Below, piece by piece: positions 53,740 through 61,083 of a DNA stretch of 64,000 bases. Where the stretch lies: contig CAZCTN010000003.1 in NCBI GenBank assembly GCA_964501655.1, forward strand, positions 85,414-149,413. The letters run 5' to 3'. Made by a program: the position numbers and the translations under genes. Position 1 is the stretch's first letter, and every line of letters begins with the position of its first letter. The DNA is from JAAYJK01 sp964501655 (GTDB taxonomy: Bacteria; Bacillota; Syntrophomonadia; Syntrophomonadales; Syntrophomonadaceae). The notes beneath the pieces were generated by a model. That model saw nothing but the letters and a program-made list of their open reading frames with translations, made no database searches and was not told the DNA's origin.

Positions 53740-53825
53740 AAAAATAAAAAACCTTCCCGGTCCACGAGGGCAAGGGAAGGTTCTGCTAACACTCTTGCCC
53801 TTGCCAGCCTCTCGGGACTGAGTTA
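53740..53825 (-). promoter_or_regulatory. PyrR-controlled attenuator between pyrR and pyrB
   Basis: On the minus strand the PyrR-binding loop sequence AGTCCCGAGAGGCT (53819-53806) matches the known consensus ARUCCNGNGAGGYU. It is followed by a terminator stem (AACCTTCCC ... GGGAAGGTT, 53782-53749) and a T-rich tail. With UMP or UTP, PyrR should bind the loop and favour termination before pyrB. Confidence 0.92.
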
Positions 53826-53837
53826 AAGGGTCTTCTG

Positions 53838-54392
53838 CTATGAATCACCTATTATTTCCTGTATTATAACTTTGTCGTCTCCATCCAGCTCTCTCACCCA
53901 AACAGCTATATTCTCCTGTTTGGCGGTGGGAACATTCTTGCCGATAAAGTCTGCCTTGACAGGCAGTTCCCGGTGCCCCCGATCAACCAGAACAGCCAGC
54001 TGTATGCTGGTAGGCCGCCCCAAGTCAATCAAGGCATCCATTGCGGCCCTAACGGTTCTTCCGGTAAATAAAACATCATCCACCAGTACTATAATCTTGT
54101 GGTTAATGTTGAAATTTACCTCGGTTCTCCGGACCAGGGGCTGGGATGCCAAGGTAGTAAGATCATCCCGGTAGAGAGTTATGTCCAGGATGCCTACCGG
54201 TACCTTAACCCCCTCGATAGCCTCGATTCGTTCCGCCAGCCGGTCGGCCAGAGGCCCTCCCCGCCGGCGGATGCCAATCAGAACAACATTATCAACACCC
54301 TTGTTCCTCTCGATAATCTCATGGGCTATCCGGGTCAATGCCCGGTTGACAGCCATCTCATCCATTATGGTATTTTTATCCCGAACTTCCAT
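53838..54392 (-). CDS. pyrR: Pyrimidine operon attenuator and uracil phosphoribosyltransferase PyrR
   Basis: RNA-binding regulator that senses UMP/UTP and attenuates the pyr operon; it can also have weak uracil phosphoribosyltransferase activity. The 184-aa protein has the PRPP motif IVLVDDVLFTGRTVRAAMDA near residue 95 and LVDRGHRELPVKADF. Both its targets are visible, one upstream of the gene and one before pyrB, giving autoregulation. GGAGGGCGCC precedes ATG 54392. Confidence 0.96.
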   Translation of the reverse strand: MEVRDKNTIMDEMAVNRALTRIAHEIIERNKGVDNVVLIGIRRRGGPLADRLAERIEAIEGVKVPVGILDITLYRDDLTTLASQPLVRRTEVNFNINHKIIVLVDDVLFTGRTVRAAMDALIDLGRPTSIQLAVLVDRGHRELPVKADFIGKNVPTAKQENIAVWVRELDGDDKVIIQEIIGDS

Positions 54393-54413
54393 GGCGCCCT
54401 CCTAACTCAGGCC

Positions 54414-54495
54414 AAACAAAAAGCCTGCTTTCAGCCGTAAGACTAAAGGCAGGCACAGTATTCCTGACAATCCTTGCTAGCCTCACGGGGCCAAC
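54414..54495 (-). promoter_or_regulatory. PyrR-controlled attenuator in the pyrR leader
   Basis: On the minus strand GGCCCCGTGAGGCT (54492-54479) fits the PyrR-binding loop. It is followed by a terminator with GCCTGC and GCAGGC as the outer stem and CTTTAG/CTGAAAG inside, then TTTTTG. It lies just downstream of the pyr promoter. Confidence 0.92.
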
Positions 54496-54512
54496 TTAAA
54501 GGTTCTTAATGA

Positions 54513-54541
54513 ATTCTAATCCAAGCTATTCCACCTGTCAA
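54513..54541 (-). promoter_or_regulatory. Sigma-A promoter of the pyr operon
   Basis: Perfect -35 TTGACA (54541-54536), 17-base spacer, -10 TAGAAT (54518-54513) on the minus strand. Transcription would start near 54506, giving a leader that contains the first PyrR site. The remaining part of the gap to rluD (54545-54640) has an inverted repeat GACACCTT/AAGGTGTC but no gene. Confidence 0.88.
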
Positions 54542-54640
54542 GCTGGAGCCGACACCTTTTAAGGCAGGGATATTCTATGGGGGTAAAGCACAGTTGAAGG
54601 AGGTCGGATGACGGGGCAGGAAGGTGTCCGAGTCCATATC

Positions 54641-55561
54641 TCAGGAATCAGTGAATTTCAGCTCGTTTATTATCTTCTGAAAATATTCCGGCACTTCAGT
54701 GGTAAACTCCATATACTCACCGCTGCGGGGATGGACAAATCCCAGCAAATGAGCATGCAGAGCCTGTGACTCCAGACCGAAATGCTTTTTGGCTGAACTA
54801 TAAAGAGGATCACCCACTACCGGGTGTTTTATATAGGCAAAGTGCACCCTGATCTGGTGAGTCCTTCCGGTCAGCAACTTGACCTTGACCAGAGAATAAT
54901 GGCGATATCTGCCCAAAACCTGGTAATTGCTCATGGCCGATCTCCCATTGGCTGTTACCGCCATTTTTTTTCGGTCAGTTTTGCTCCGGCCGATGGGAGC
55001 GTCAATGACTCCCAGGTTTTCCTTGATAACTCCATGCACCAGGGCAATGTATTCCCGGTTTATAGTATGATCCTTAATCTGGGCCGCCAAAACCCGATGA
55101 GCTGTATCATTTTTAGCTACCACCATTACACCCGAAGTATCCTTATCCAGACGGTGAACTATCCCCGGCCGCAGATCGCCATTTATGCCGGACAGATCCT
55201 TGATATGATAAAGCAGGGCATTCACCATGGTCTGATCGTGATGGCCGGGAGCAGGATGAACTACCATGCCCTTCGCCTTGTTAAGCACTACCAGATCGTG
55301 GTCCTGGTAGATTATCTGCAGCGGCAGATCCTGGGCCGCTATTTGCACCATTTCCGGAGCCGGTATCTCTACTGAGATCTCTTGGCCTTCAGTCAATCGA
55401 TAACTTGCTTTGCAGACCATTCCGTCTACCATTATGCGTCCCGCATTGATCAGGTTTTTAACCGCAGTACGGGAAAGCCCGGATATTTGCTCGGCCACGG
55501 CCGCGTCCAGACGCTCCCCATCCAGTTCTTCCTCAACCATAATAATCGCCCTGTCAGCCAT
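54641..55561 (-). CDS. 23S rRNA/tRNA pseudouridine synthase (RluA/RluD family)
   Basis: Converts uridines to pseudouridine in rRNA. The 306-aa protein has an N-terminal S4 RNA-binding domain (ERLDAAVAEQISGLSRTAVK) and the RluA catalytic motif PGIVHRLDKDTSGVMVV near residue 130 with the catalytic Asp. RluD is the usual annotation at this place (lspA-rluD-pyrR); exact target sites cannot be seen. It overlaps lspA by eight bases. Confidence 0.92.
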   Translation of the reverse strand: MADRAIIMVEEELDGERLDAAVAEQISGLSRTAVKNLINAGRIMVDGMVCKASYRLTEGQEISVEIPAPEMVQIAAQDLPLQIIYQDHDLVVLNKAKGMVVHPAPGHHDQTMVNALLYHIKDLSGINGDLRPGIVHRLDKDTSGVMVVAKNDTAHRVLAAQIKDHTINREYIALVHGVIKENLGVIDAPIGRSKTDRKKMAVTANGRSAMSNYQVLGRYRHYSLVKVKLLTGRTHQIRVHFAYIKHPVVGDPLYSSAKKHFGLESQALHAHLLGFVHPRSGEYMEFTTEVPEYFQKIINELKFTDS

Positions 55562-56000
55562 TTATATCACTCCTCTCCATCCGGTAAACATGCCATGCCA
55601 AAAGAAATCCACCACATACGATAGCCATATCAGCAACATTAAAAATGGGCCACCAGTGGAGATCCAAAAAATCAATTACATAGGAAAGCCGTATCCGATC
55701 CAGCAGGTTCCCCGCCGCTCCCCCGGCCAGCAGTCCGGTTATTAAAGCCAGCCAGGGACCGGGCCGATATATGGCAGCCCAAATCGATATTCCGGCCACT
55801 ACCAAAGCTGAGGCCAGGATGAAAAACAACAACTTTCCCTGCATGATACTAAAAGCTGCTCCCTGATTATGCACATAAGTCAGCCAAAGCATTCCGTCTA
55901 TCAAGGCCTGACTCTCACCCGGGGCAAAAGTACTGCTTATCCACCATTTGCTGCCCTGATCCAGCACCAGGACCAGGGCCAAGACCAGCCAGTAATACAT
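55554..56000 (-). CDS. lspA: Lipoprotein signal peptidase
   Basis: Aspartic membrane protease that removes signal peptides of lipoproteins. The 148-aa protein has four membrane helices, the GAAGNLLDRIRLSYVIDF motif and PIFNVADMAIV, which hold the two catalytic Asp. GGAGGCTGGAG precedes ATG 56000. The lspA-rluD-pyrR order is common in Firmicutes. Confidence 0.96.
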   Translation of the reverse strand: MYYWLVLALVLVLDQGSKWWISSTFAPGESQALIDGMLWLTYVHNQGAAFSIMQGKLLFFILASALVVAGISIWAAIYRPGPWLALITGLLAGGAAGNLLDRIRLSYVIDFLDLHWWPIFNVADMAIVCGGFLLAWHVYRMERSDING

Positions 56001-56222
56001 TCTCCAGCCTCCGCCTTCTCATTTTTATCAATTGCTATTATTTTACGCTACATGGAGAGGTTAAACAAGGAAGGAAACCAGATATAACCAGGCAAAAAGC
56101 GACTCTTCCCTGGTTGCAGCTGCTGATGGTAACTGCTAGGAGATGTTCGACAGGGTGCAGCCAATCGGCTTATTTTCCATCCATGGAAAGTCATAATTGA
56201 AGTAATCCGCACCGTATTGGAC

Positions 56223-56396
56223 CTACTTCGGCAATACTACAATGGCATCCCCAGGACAGTCATCTCTGCATTGCCCACAAGCTATGCATATATTCGGGTC
56301 AATAGTATACTCCCCAAAAATACTGATGGCCGCAACCGGGCATATATCTGCGCAAAGGCCACAGTTTAAGCATTTATTCCGGTCTATCAAATACAT
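56223..56396 (-). CDS. 2[4Fe-4S] ferredoxin
   Basis: 57-aa clostridial-type ferredoxin. Both cluster motifs are complete: CLNCGLCADICP at residues 9-20 and CIACGQCRDDCP at 37-48. It starts at ATG 56396, 23 bases after the acyl-CoA dehydrogenase gene, and probably forms one transcript with it and with the xre regulator. The pairing suggests an electron-transfer role in acyl-CoA redox steps (inference). The 222 bases from here to lspA contain an inverted repeat AACCAGG/CCTGGTT (about 56078-56114) that could be a terminator, and the fragment CCTGGTTGCAGC shared with the dispersed repeat. Confidence 0.93.
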   Translation of the reverse strand: MYLIDRNKCLNCGLCADICPVAAISIFGEYTIDPNICIACGQCRDDCPGDAIVVLPK

Positions 56397-56419
56397 TTCC
56401 TAATTTCCTGATTCCAGAC

Positions 56420-57565
56420 TTAAAGCAACGAAGCTATAATGTTACGTTGTATACAGTTAGTGCCTTCAACCGTCGATAGAACCCTGGCATCTCGCAGCAG
56501 CTGTTCAACCCGGCTCCCTTTTTCGAAGGCACGAGAGGCTAGTATATCTGCTGCCATACCCGTCACTTCCTGGGCTATTACACTGGCTGATAGTTTGGCC
56601 ATGGCAGAGGCTATAGTATAGTCATCACCTTGGTCGATCAGCCAGCATGCCTTCCAGGTCATTAAGCGGGCCATCTCGATCCTGGTAGCCATCTCAACCA
56701 GACTATGAGCCACCGCCTGATGATTTTTAATCTTCTTGCCAAACTGCAGCCTGTTTTCGGCATATTCGTAGGCCAATTCGTAAGCAGCCCGCGCTATTCC
56801 AACTGAGGTTGCGCCTACCACTACCCGTCCAATATCAAAGGTCTGACTGAGTAACAGATATCCGCTGTAAGATTCATCCAATTTGACAACCATATCCGAA
56901 TCAATAACGGCATCCCTGAAGATTATTTCCGCCATGGGAGCATACTCCAGAGCTGCTATATCCCTGATTTTGCCAATGTTCATCCCAGCTGTACCCGCTG
57001 GAATGATGAAGCACCTTAATGAAGCTTTTTTTTGCAGCTTGTCAGTCATGGCAAACATGGAAACAAAGGCTGCCTCGGGAGCATTGAAAATATAATCTTT
57101 ACATCCATTAATTATAAAGCCCCGGCTGGTTTTTCTGGCCAAAGTATGCATGGAATTAAGATCAGATCCCCCTGACGGTTCAGTTAAAGCAAAGGAAGCT
57201 ATATTGACCTTTGACCCAGCTAAAAGAGGCAGGTAGCGTTCTTTTTGGGCTTTGCTCCCGGCCAGAAGAATTGGTTGTGCCGCATGAACATTAGTATCCA
57301 CCACCGCAGCCAAGCCGGGACATCCAGCGGCTATTTCTTCTATGACCAGTGCGGTGGTAAAGATGTCCAGACCCAACCCCCCGTATTCTTCAGGAATAGT
57401 GGGACAGACCAAGTTCAATTTACTCAGTTGATTTACCAGGTGCGGGTCGAAGGCCTCTTGCCGGGAAAAACCAGTAACCAGCACATAAGGTTTGATTTCT
57501 TGCTCAACCAGTTCCTTGACCTGAGTTACCAGCTGTTTTTGCTGATGGTTCAAGCTAAAATCCAT
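56420..57565 (-). CDS. Acyl-CoA dehydrogenase (short-chain type catalytic base)
   Basis: FAD enzyme oxidising an acyl-CoA to enoyl-CoA and passing electrons to ETF. The 381-aa protein has the usual parts: IPEEYGGLGLD, the FAD-binding ALTEPSGGSDLNS near residue 125, and the C-terminal helical domain with LQFGKKIKNHQAVAH. The catalytic Glu is at the SCAD/MCAD position (VEGTNCIQR, Glu367), and the alternative IVD/LCAD position is not acidic (FDIGRVVVG). The gene is six bases after xre and directly before the ferredoxin. Substrate unknown; butyryl- or branched acyl-CoA is plausible. Confidence 0.9.
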   Translation of the reverse strand: MDFSLNHQQKQLVTQVKELVEQEIKPYVLVTGFSRQEAFDPHLVNQLSKLNLVCPTIPEEYGGLGLDIFTTALVIEEIAAGCPGLAAVVDTNVHAAQPILLAGSKAQKERYLPLLAGSKVNIASFALTEPSGGSDLNSMHTLARKTSRGFIINGCKDYIFNAPEAAFVSMFAMTDKLQKKASLRCFIIPAGTAGMNIGKIRDIAALEYAPMAEIIFRDAVIDSDMVVKLDESYSGYLLLSQTFDIGRVVVGATSVGIARAAYELAYEYAENRLQFGKKIKNHQAVAHSLVEMATRIEMARLMTWKACWLIDQGDDYTIASAMAKLSASVIAQEVTGMAADILASRAFEKGSRVEQLLRDARVLSTVEGTNCIQRNIIASLL

Positions 57566-57571
57566 ATAGTA

Positions 57572-57925
57572 CTACCCCCCGTTCCTTTTCCACTTCAAAA
57601 ACTGGATGTATTCATCTACCATCTTGATCTCATCGTCTCCCAGGCGATATATATCATTGATTATTTTTAACATGAAGCTGTCTTGAGTCTGGTTTATATA
57701 CTTGTTCCCATTATTGTCAGCAAAATTTTCCACAAAATATTCCATAGGCTTTCCTAGAACTTCTGACAGCTTTTCCAGTTGAGACAGGTAAATCCTGCGC
57801 TTGCCCTTCTCATAATTGGACAGGGCTGATTGCGAACAGCCAATAGCACTGGCCAGCTGTTCCTGGCTTAACCTTTTTTCCTCCCTGGCCGCCTGTATTT
57901 TCTGGCCCAAATCTTTCAAATTCAT
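57572..57925 (-). CDS. XRE-family transcription regulator of the acyl-CoA locus
   Basis: 117-aa regulator with a Cro/C1 helix-turn-helix at residues 1-62 (QEQLASAIGCSQSALSNYEKG holds the recognition helix) and a short C-terminal part (DDEIKMVDEYIQFLKWKR), probably for dimerisation. ATG 57925 follows GAGGTG. It is the first gene of the leftward unit with the acyl-CoA dehydrogenase and ferredoxin, and divergent from the second dehydrogenase. Matching operator-like sites lie in its own promoter and in the divergent one, so it probably represses both. Confidence 0.88.
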   Translation of the reverse strand: MNLKDLGQKIQAAREEKRLSQEQLASAIGCSQSALSNYEKGKRRIYLSQLEKLSEVLGKPMEYFVENFADNNGNKYINQTQDSFMLKIINDIYRLGDDEIKMVDEYIQFLKWKRNGG

Positions 57926-57965
57926 CTATCTGCACCTCATAACCCTACAGTATCACTTTTAATTC

Positions 57966-57996
57966 TATCATAAACGTAATATTATTACTGCTGCAA
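57966..57996 (-). promoter_or_regulatory. xre promoter with operator-like site
   Basis: On the minus strand TTGCAG (57996-57991), 18-base spacer, TATGAT (57972-57967). A site TATTACGTTTATGATA (57981-57966) covers the spacer end and the -10. The same site with one change lies in the divergent promoter at 58191-58206. Confidence 0.65.
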
Positions 57997-58181
57997 GCAC
58001 ATAATATTACATTATTTATTTTTGTAATAACCTTCGTCATGCTATTACGATATTCCAGCATGTCTCATCAATTATGCCCCCTAGGCCAACACATTCAACC
58101 ATATGGTTTATGTCGGCGTTTCTTCGCATTGCCATTTCATTCATCCAGCACTTGTTTCCGATTATGTCACGAACAATTCAG

Positions 58182-58221
58182 TTGTTTTGTTATTACGTTT
58201 GTGATATATTTCTATTACGTT
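58182..58221 (+). promoter_or_regulatory. Acyl-CoA dehydrogenase/CoA-transferase promoter with two operator-like sites
   Basis: TTGTTT (58182-58187), 17-base spacer, TATATT (58205-58210). TATTACGTTTGTGATA (58191-58206) overlaps spacer and -10 exactly as in the divergent xre promoter. The nine-base core TATTACGTT recurs at 58213-58221, 22 bases further, about two helical turns. A partial match, TATTACGA, lies at 58043-58050 in the middle of the 339-base gap; the rest of the gap shows nothing. Confidence 0.65.
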
Positions 58222-58264
58222 AGTAATCATGCGCCACAACTTACTAGAAAGGATGGGATGCAAA

Positions 58265-59509
58265 ATGTTTGAGTTTGTAATGACTGATGAACAGAAGCAA
58301 TTGCGAGATGAAGCCCGCGAAATGGCAAAATGGGTGCCTCGAGAATATGTCCTGGATATGGACGCAGACAAAATCAAATATCCTAAAGAATACCTGCGGG
58401 AATGCGGAAGGCGCAACCTTATAGGTTTAAGGGTTCCCAAAGAATACGGCGGCAGGGGCTTGAAATGGGAAGATGATATCATAGCCCTGGAAGAGCTGGG
58501 CGTAAATGGGTATATATTTGTCTGCACCTACGGGGTAACCGGTGACGTAGTGCCAGAGGCAATAGTTCACTTTGGGACTGAAGAGCAGAAAAAGAAGTAT
58601 CTTCCTCCTATATGCAAGGCAGAAAAATTTGCCGCTGAGTGTTTGACCGAACCCCGCGGAGGATCGGACTTTTTCGGCTCAACTACCATGGCTGTCCAGG
58701 ACGGCAGCGATTTCATTCTCAACGGACAGAAACGCTTCATAGTCGGCGGCGAAGGTGCTGATTATTTCTTGGTATATGCAAAAACTAATCCCGAAGGAGG
58801 ACCCACCAACTCAATGACCTGCTTCATGGTGGAAAGAGAGATGGGAGTAAAAACCGAATACCTGTACGGATTAATGGGATGCCGGGGAGGCGGAACCGCC
58901 CGGGTGGTTTTTGATAACGTCCGGGTGCCCAAAGAAAATATTATTGGTGAAGTCAACGGCGCTTTTCCCATTTTTTACCAGATGATGATACCCGAGAGAT
59001 TCGGCACTGCTGCCATGACCATAGGTTCAGTCCGTCCCGCCCTGGAGATAGCAACCGATTACAGCACCAAGCGCAAAGCCTTCGGGCAGCCTATTAATAA
59101 TTTCCAGGGTGTAAGCTTCAAGATAGCCGATTCAGTAATCAAGATGGACAGCTGCCGGGCTTTGATGTACAGCACCTCCAAAGCCGTAGACAACGGAGCT
59201 GATCCCTCTTTATGCCGCCGTTTGGTCTCGGAAGGCAAGAAATTCGTCACTGAACAATGCTGGGATGTAGCTAACCTAAGTATGCAGGTAATGGGAGGAA
59301 TCGGATATACTGACATCTATCCTATTGAAAAGATAGTTCGGGATATGCGTCTGTCCATGATCTGGGTAGGAAGCAATGAAATAATGCAGCTTATAGTTCA
59401 GCACGAATGGTACACTGCGAGAAAAAAAGAACTAAAAAACAACAGCAAGCGAGAAAGTGAGTTTGACTGTATCAACGCTTTTGTTGAAGGAGAAAAGATT
59501 TACGAATAA
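58265..59509 (+). CDS. Acyl-CoA dehydrogenase (long-chain/isovaleryl type catalytic base)
   Basis: 414-aa FAD-dependent acyl-CoA dehydrogenase. Landmarks: VPKEYGGRGLKWED, the FAD motif CLTEPRGGSDFFGS, FDNVRVPKENIIGE, and RKAFGQPINNFQG. The usual C-terminal catalytic Glu is absent: the region that reads YEGTxxIQ in SCAD reads WVGSNEIM here (Val368). Instead Glu244 in IPERFGTAAM aligns with the base of long-chain and isovaleryl-CoA dehydrogenases (QERLLIA, LERLVLA). The start is ATG 58265, after AAAGGA; the frame extends 12 codons upstream. Its unit includes the CoA-transferase 45 bases downstream. Confidence 0.9.
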   Translation: MFEFVMTDEQKQLRDEAREMAKWVPREYVLDMDADKIKYPKEYLRECGRRNLIGLRVPKEYGGRGLKWEDDIIALEELGVNGYIFVCTYGVTGDVVPEAIVHFGTEEQKKKYLPPICKAEKFAAECLTEPRGGSDFFGSTTMAVQDGSDFILNGQKRFIVGGEGADYFLVYAKTNPEGGPTNSMTCFMVEREMGVKTEYLYGLMGCRGGGTARVVFDNVRVPKENIIGEVNGAFPIFYQMMIPERFGTAAMTIGSVRPALEIATDYSTKRKAFGQPINNFQGVSFKIADSVIKMDSCRALMYSTSKAVDNGADPSLCRRLVSEGKKFVTEQCWDVANLSMQVMGGIGYTDIYPIEKIVRDMRLSMIWVGSNEIMQLIVQHEWYTARKKELKNNSKRESEFDCINAFVEGEKIYE

Positions 59510-59554
59510 TTAAGGCTTTTATTGCTTTGGTCAATAGAAAGGAGATGAAAAAGC

Positions 59555-60925
59555 ATGTCGGATAAATGGAAGGAATTGTATAAGGAAAAATTGTATACTC
59601 CGGATGAACTGGCGGGAATGATTGATAATAATGATAGAATATGTTCTCCTACCGCTAACGGGACCCCGCGAATCTTCTGGCATTGCCTGGCCAAACGAAT
59701 TGCAAACGGGGAACTGCCGGATCTGGAAGCAATATTGGGACTGAACCTGAATGCCCCGGATATCTGCAAACCCGAGGTATCATCCCAATTCTATTACCGG
59801 GATGGCTTTACCTCCCCGGTTTCCCGCAAAGGGGCACAAATGGGATTCATCGACCCTACACCCATTAGGTTTTCAGATATTCCCCGCACTAATATAGAAT
59901 TGAGAGACTATACTGCAGCTACCTTCACTGCCTCACCCATGGATAAGCACGGTTGGTTCAGCGTGGGCTTAAACGCTTCCCATGCGTTTTCCTCCGTGCA
60001 GCGAGCAAAACAGAACGGCAAGCCCATTAAGATCTATCTCGAAGTAAATAACCACCATCCTTTTATTTACGGGCACAGCCATGTTCATATTTCTGAAGTG
60101 ACCGGGCTGTGTGAAGCTGACTGGCCCCTGATACCCATCCCTACCGAACCACCCACCCGGGAAGACCTGGCCATAGGTGCCTATATTGCAGAAGAAATAC
60201 CGGATGGAGCCTGCATACAGCTGGGAATAGGCGGTCTGCCAAATGCCGTAGGCCTTAATTTGAAGCACAAGCAGGACCTGGGGGGGCATACCGAAATAAT
60301 CGTAGAATCCTATAAAGAACTTTATGAATGCGGCGCACTAACCAACCGGAAAAAGAACTTTGTACCTGATCGCATTGTCGGCACTCTGGTTTTGGGCACC
60401 AAGGAATTATACGATTGGTGCGACCACAACAAAATCATGGAGATACACGGGGTTGATTTTACCTGCAACCCCTATGTAGCAGCACAAAATGACAACTTCA
60501 TGACCGTAAACGCCATTATGGAATGCGATCTGTCCGGACAGTGCGTTACCGATTCTCAGGATACCCGGCAGTATTCCGGTATGGGAGGACAGCAGGATTT
60601 TGTTCAAGCCGGTTGGATGTCCAAAGGCGGCAAATCCTTCCTGGCTATGCCATCCACTTTCACCAATAAAGATGGTACGGTCCAATCCAAGATTTCGCCG
60701 GTGGTCTCAGGATGGATTGGAATTAACCGCTGGGATGTTCACTATCTGGTAACTGAATACGGATGTGTTCAATTAAAAGGTTGCGGTATGCGGGAAAGAG
60801 TTAAGAAGATAGTCAGTATCGCCCATCCTGACTTCCGGGACTGGCTGGTTTCAGAAGCCAAACGCCTGCATTTGATCGACTCAAAATCAGATATAGACAT
60901 CAAGAATATGCGCAAAAATATATAA
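59555..60925 (+). CDS. Acetyl-CoA hydrolase/transferase family CoA-transferase
   Basis: 456-aa enzyme of the butyrate/4-hydroxybutyrate CoA-transferase family (Cat2/AbfT type). It has QLGIGGLPNAVGLNLK for CoA binding, DLGGHTEIIVES with a conserved Glu247 in the region of the catalytic glutamate, and GMGGQQDFVQAGWMSKGG in the C-terminal domain. AAAGGAGATG precedes ATG 59555. Together with the upstream dehydrogenase it could activate a fatty acid with acetyl-CoA and then oxidise it (inference). The transferred acyl group cannot be told from sequence. Confidence 0.9.
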   Translation: MSDKWKELYKEKLYTPDELAGMIDNNDRICSPTANGTPRIFWHCLAKRIANGELPDLEAILGLNLNAPDICKPEVSSQFYYRDGFTSPVSRKGAQMGFIDPTPIRFSDIPRTNIELRDYTAATFTASPMDKHGWFSVGLNASHAFSSVQRAKQNGKPIKIYLEVNNHHPFIYGHSHVHISEVTGLCEADWPLIPIPTEPPTREDLAIGAYIAEEIPDGACIQLGIGGLPNAVGLNLKHKQDLGGHTEIIVESYKELYECGALTNRKKNFVPDRIVGTLVLGTKELYDWCDHNKIMEIHGVDFTCNPYVAAQNDNFMTVNAIMECDLSGQCVTDSQDTRQYSGMGGQQDFVQAGWMSKGGKSFLAMPSTFTNKDGTVQSKISPVVSGWIGINRWDVHYLVTEYGCVQLKGCGMRERVKKIVSIAHPDFRDWLVSEAKRLHLIDSKSDIDIKNMRKNI

Positions 60926-60953
60926 CGCAAGTGATAAGACAACCGCATATAAA

Positions 60954-60984
60954 AGAGAAAGCCGGGGATATCCGGTTTTCTCTC
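60954..60984 (+). terminator. Terminator after the CoA-transferase
   Basis: AGAGAAAGCCGG, a short loop, and CCGGTTTTCTCT form a long stem about 28 bases after the stop codon. The following CGTTATTT is a poor T tract. Confidence 0.65.
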
Positions 60985-61083
60985 GTTATTTGGGTCGTAA
61001 CCCCCGGAAATCACTTTAAAGAACTGCCCGGACTATTACGATGATAATAGAAAGATGCCTTCAGAAAAGAAAGGAGGCAAACA

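Noticed and set aside
56078..56125. Fourth copy of the dispersed repeat
   Set aside because: Only the 12-base word CCTGGTTGCAGC is shared and the core block is missing.
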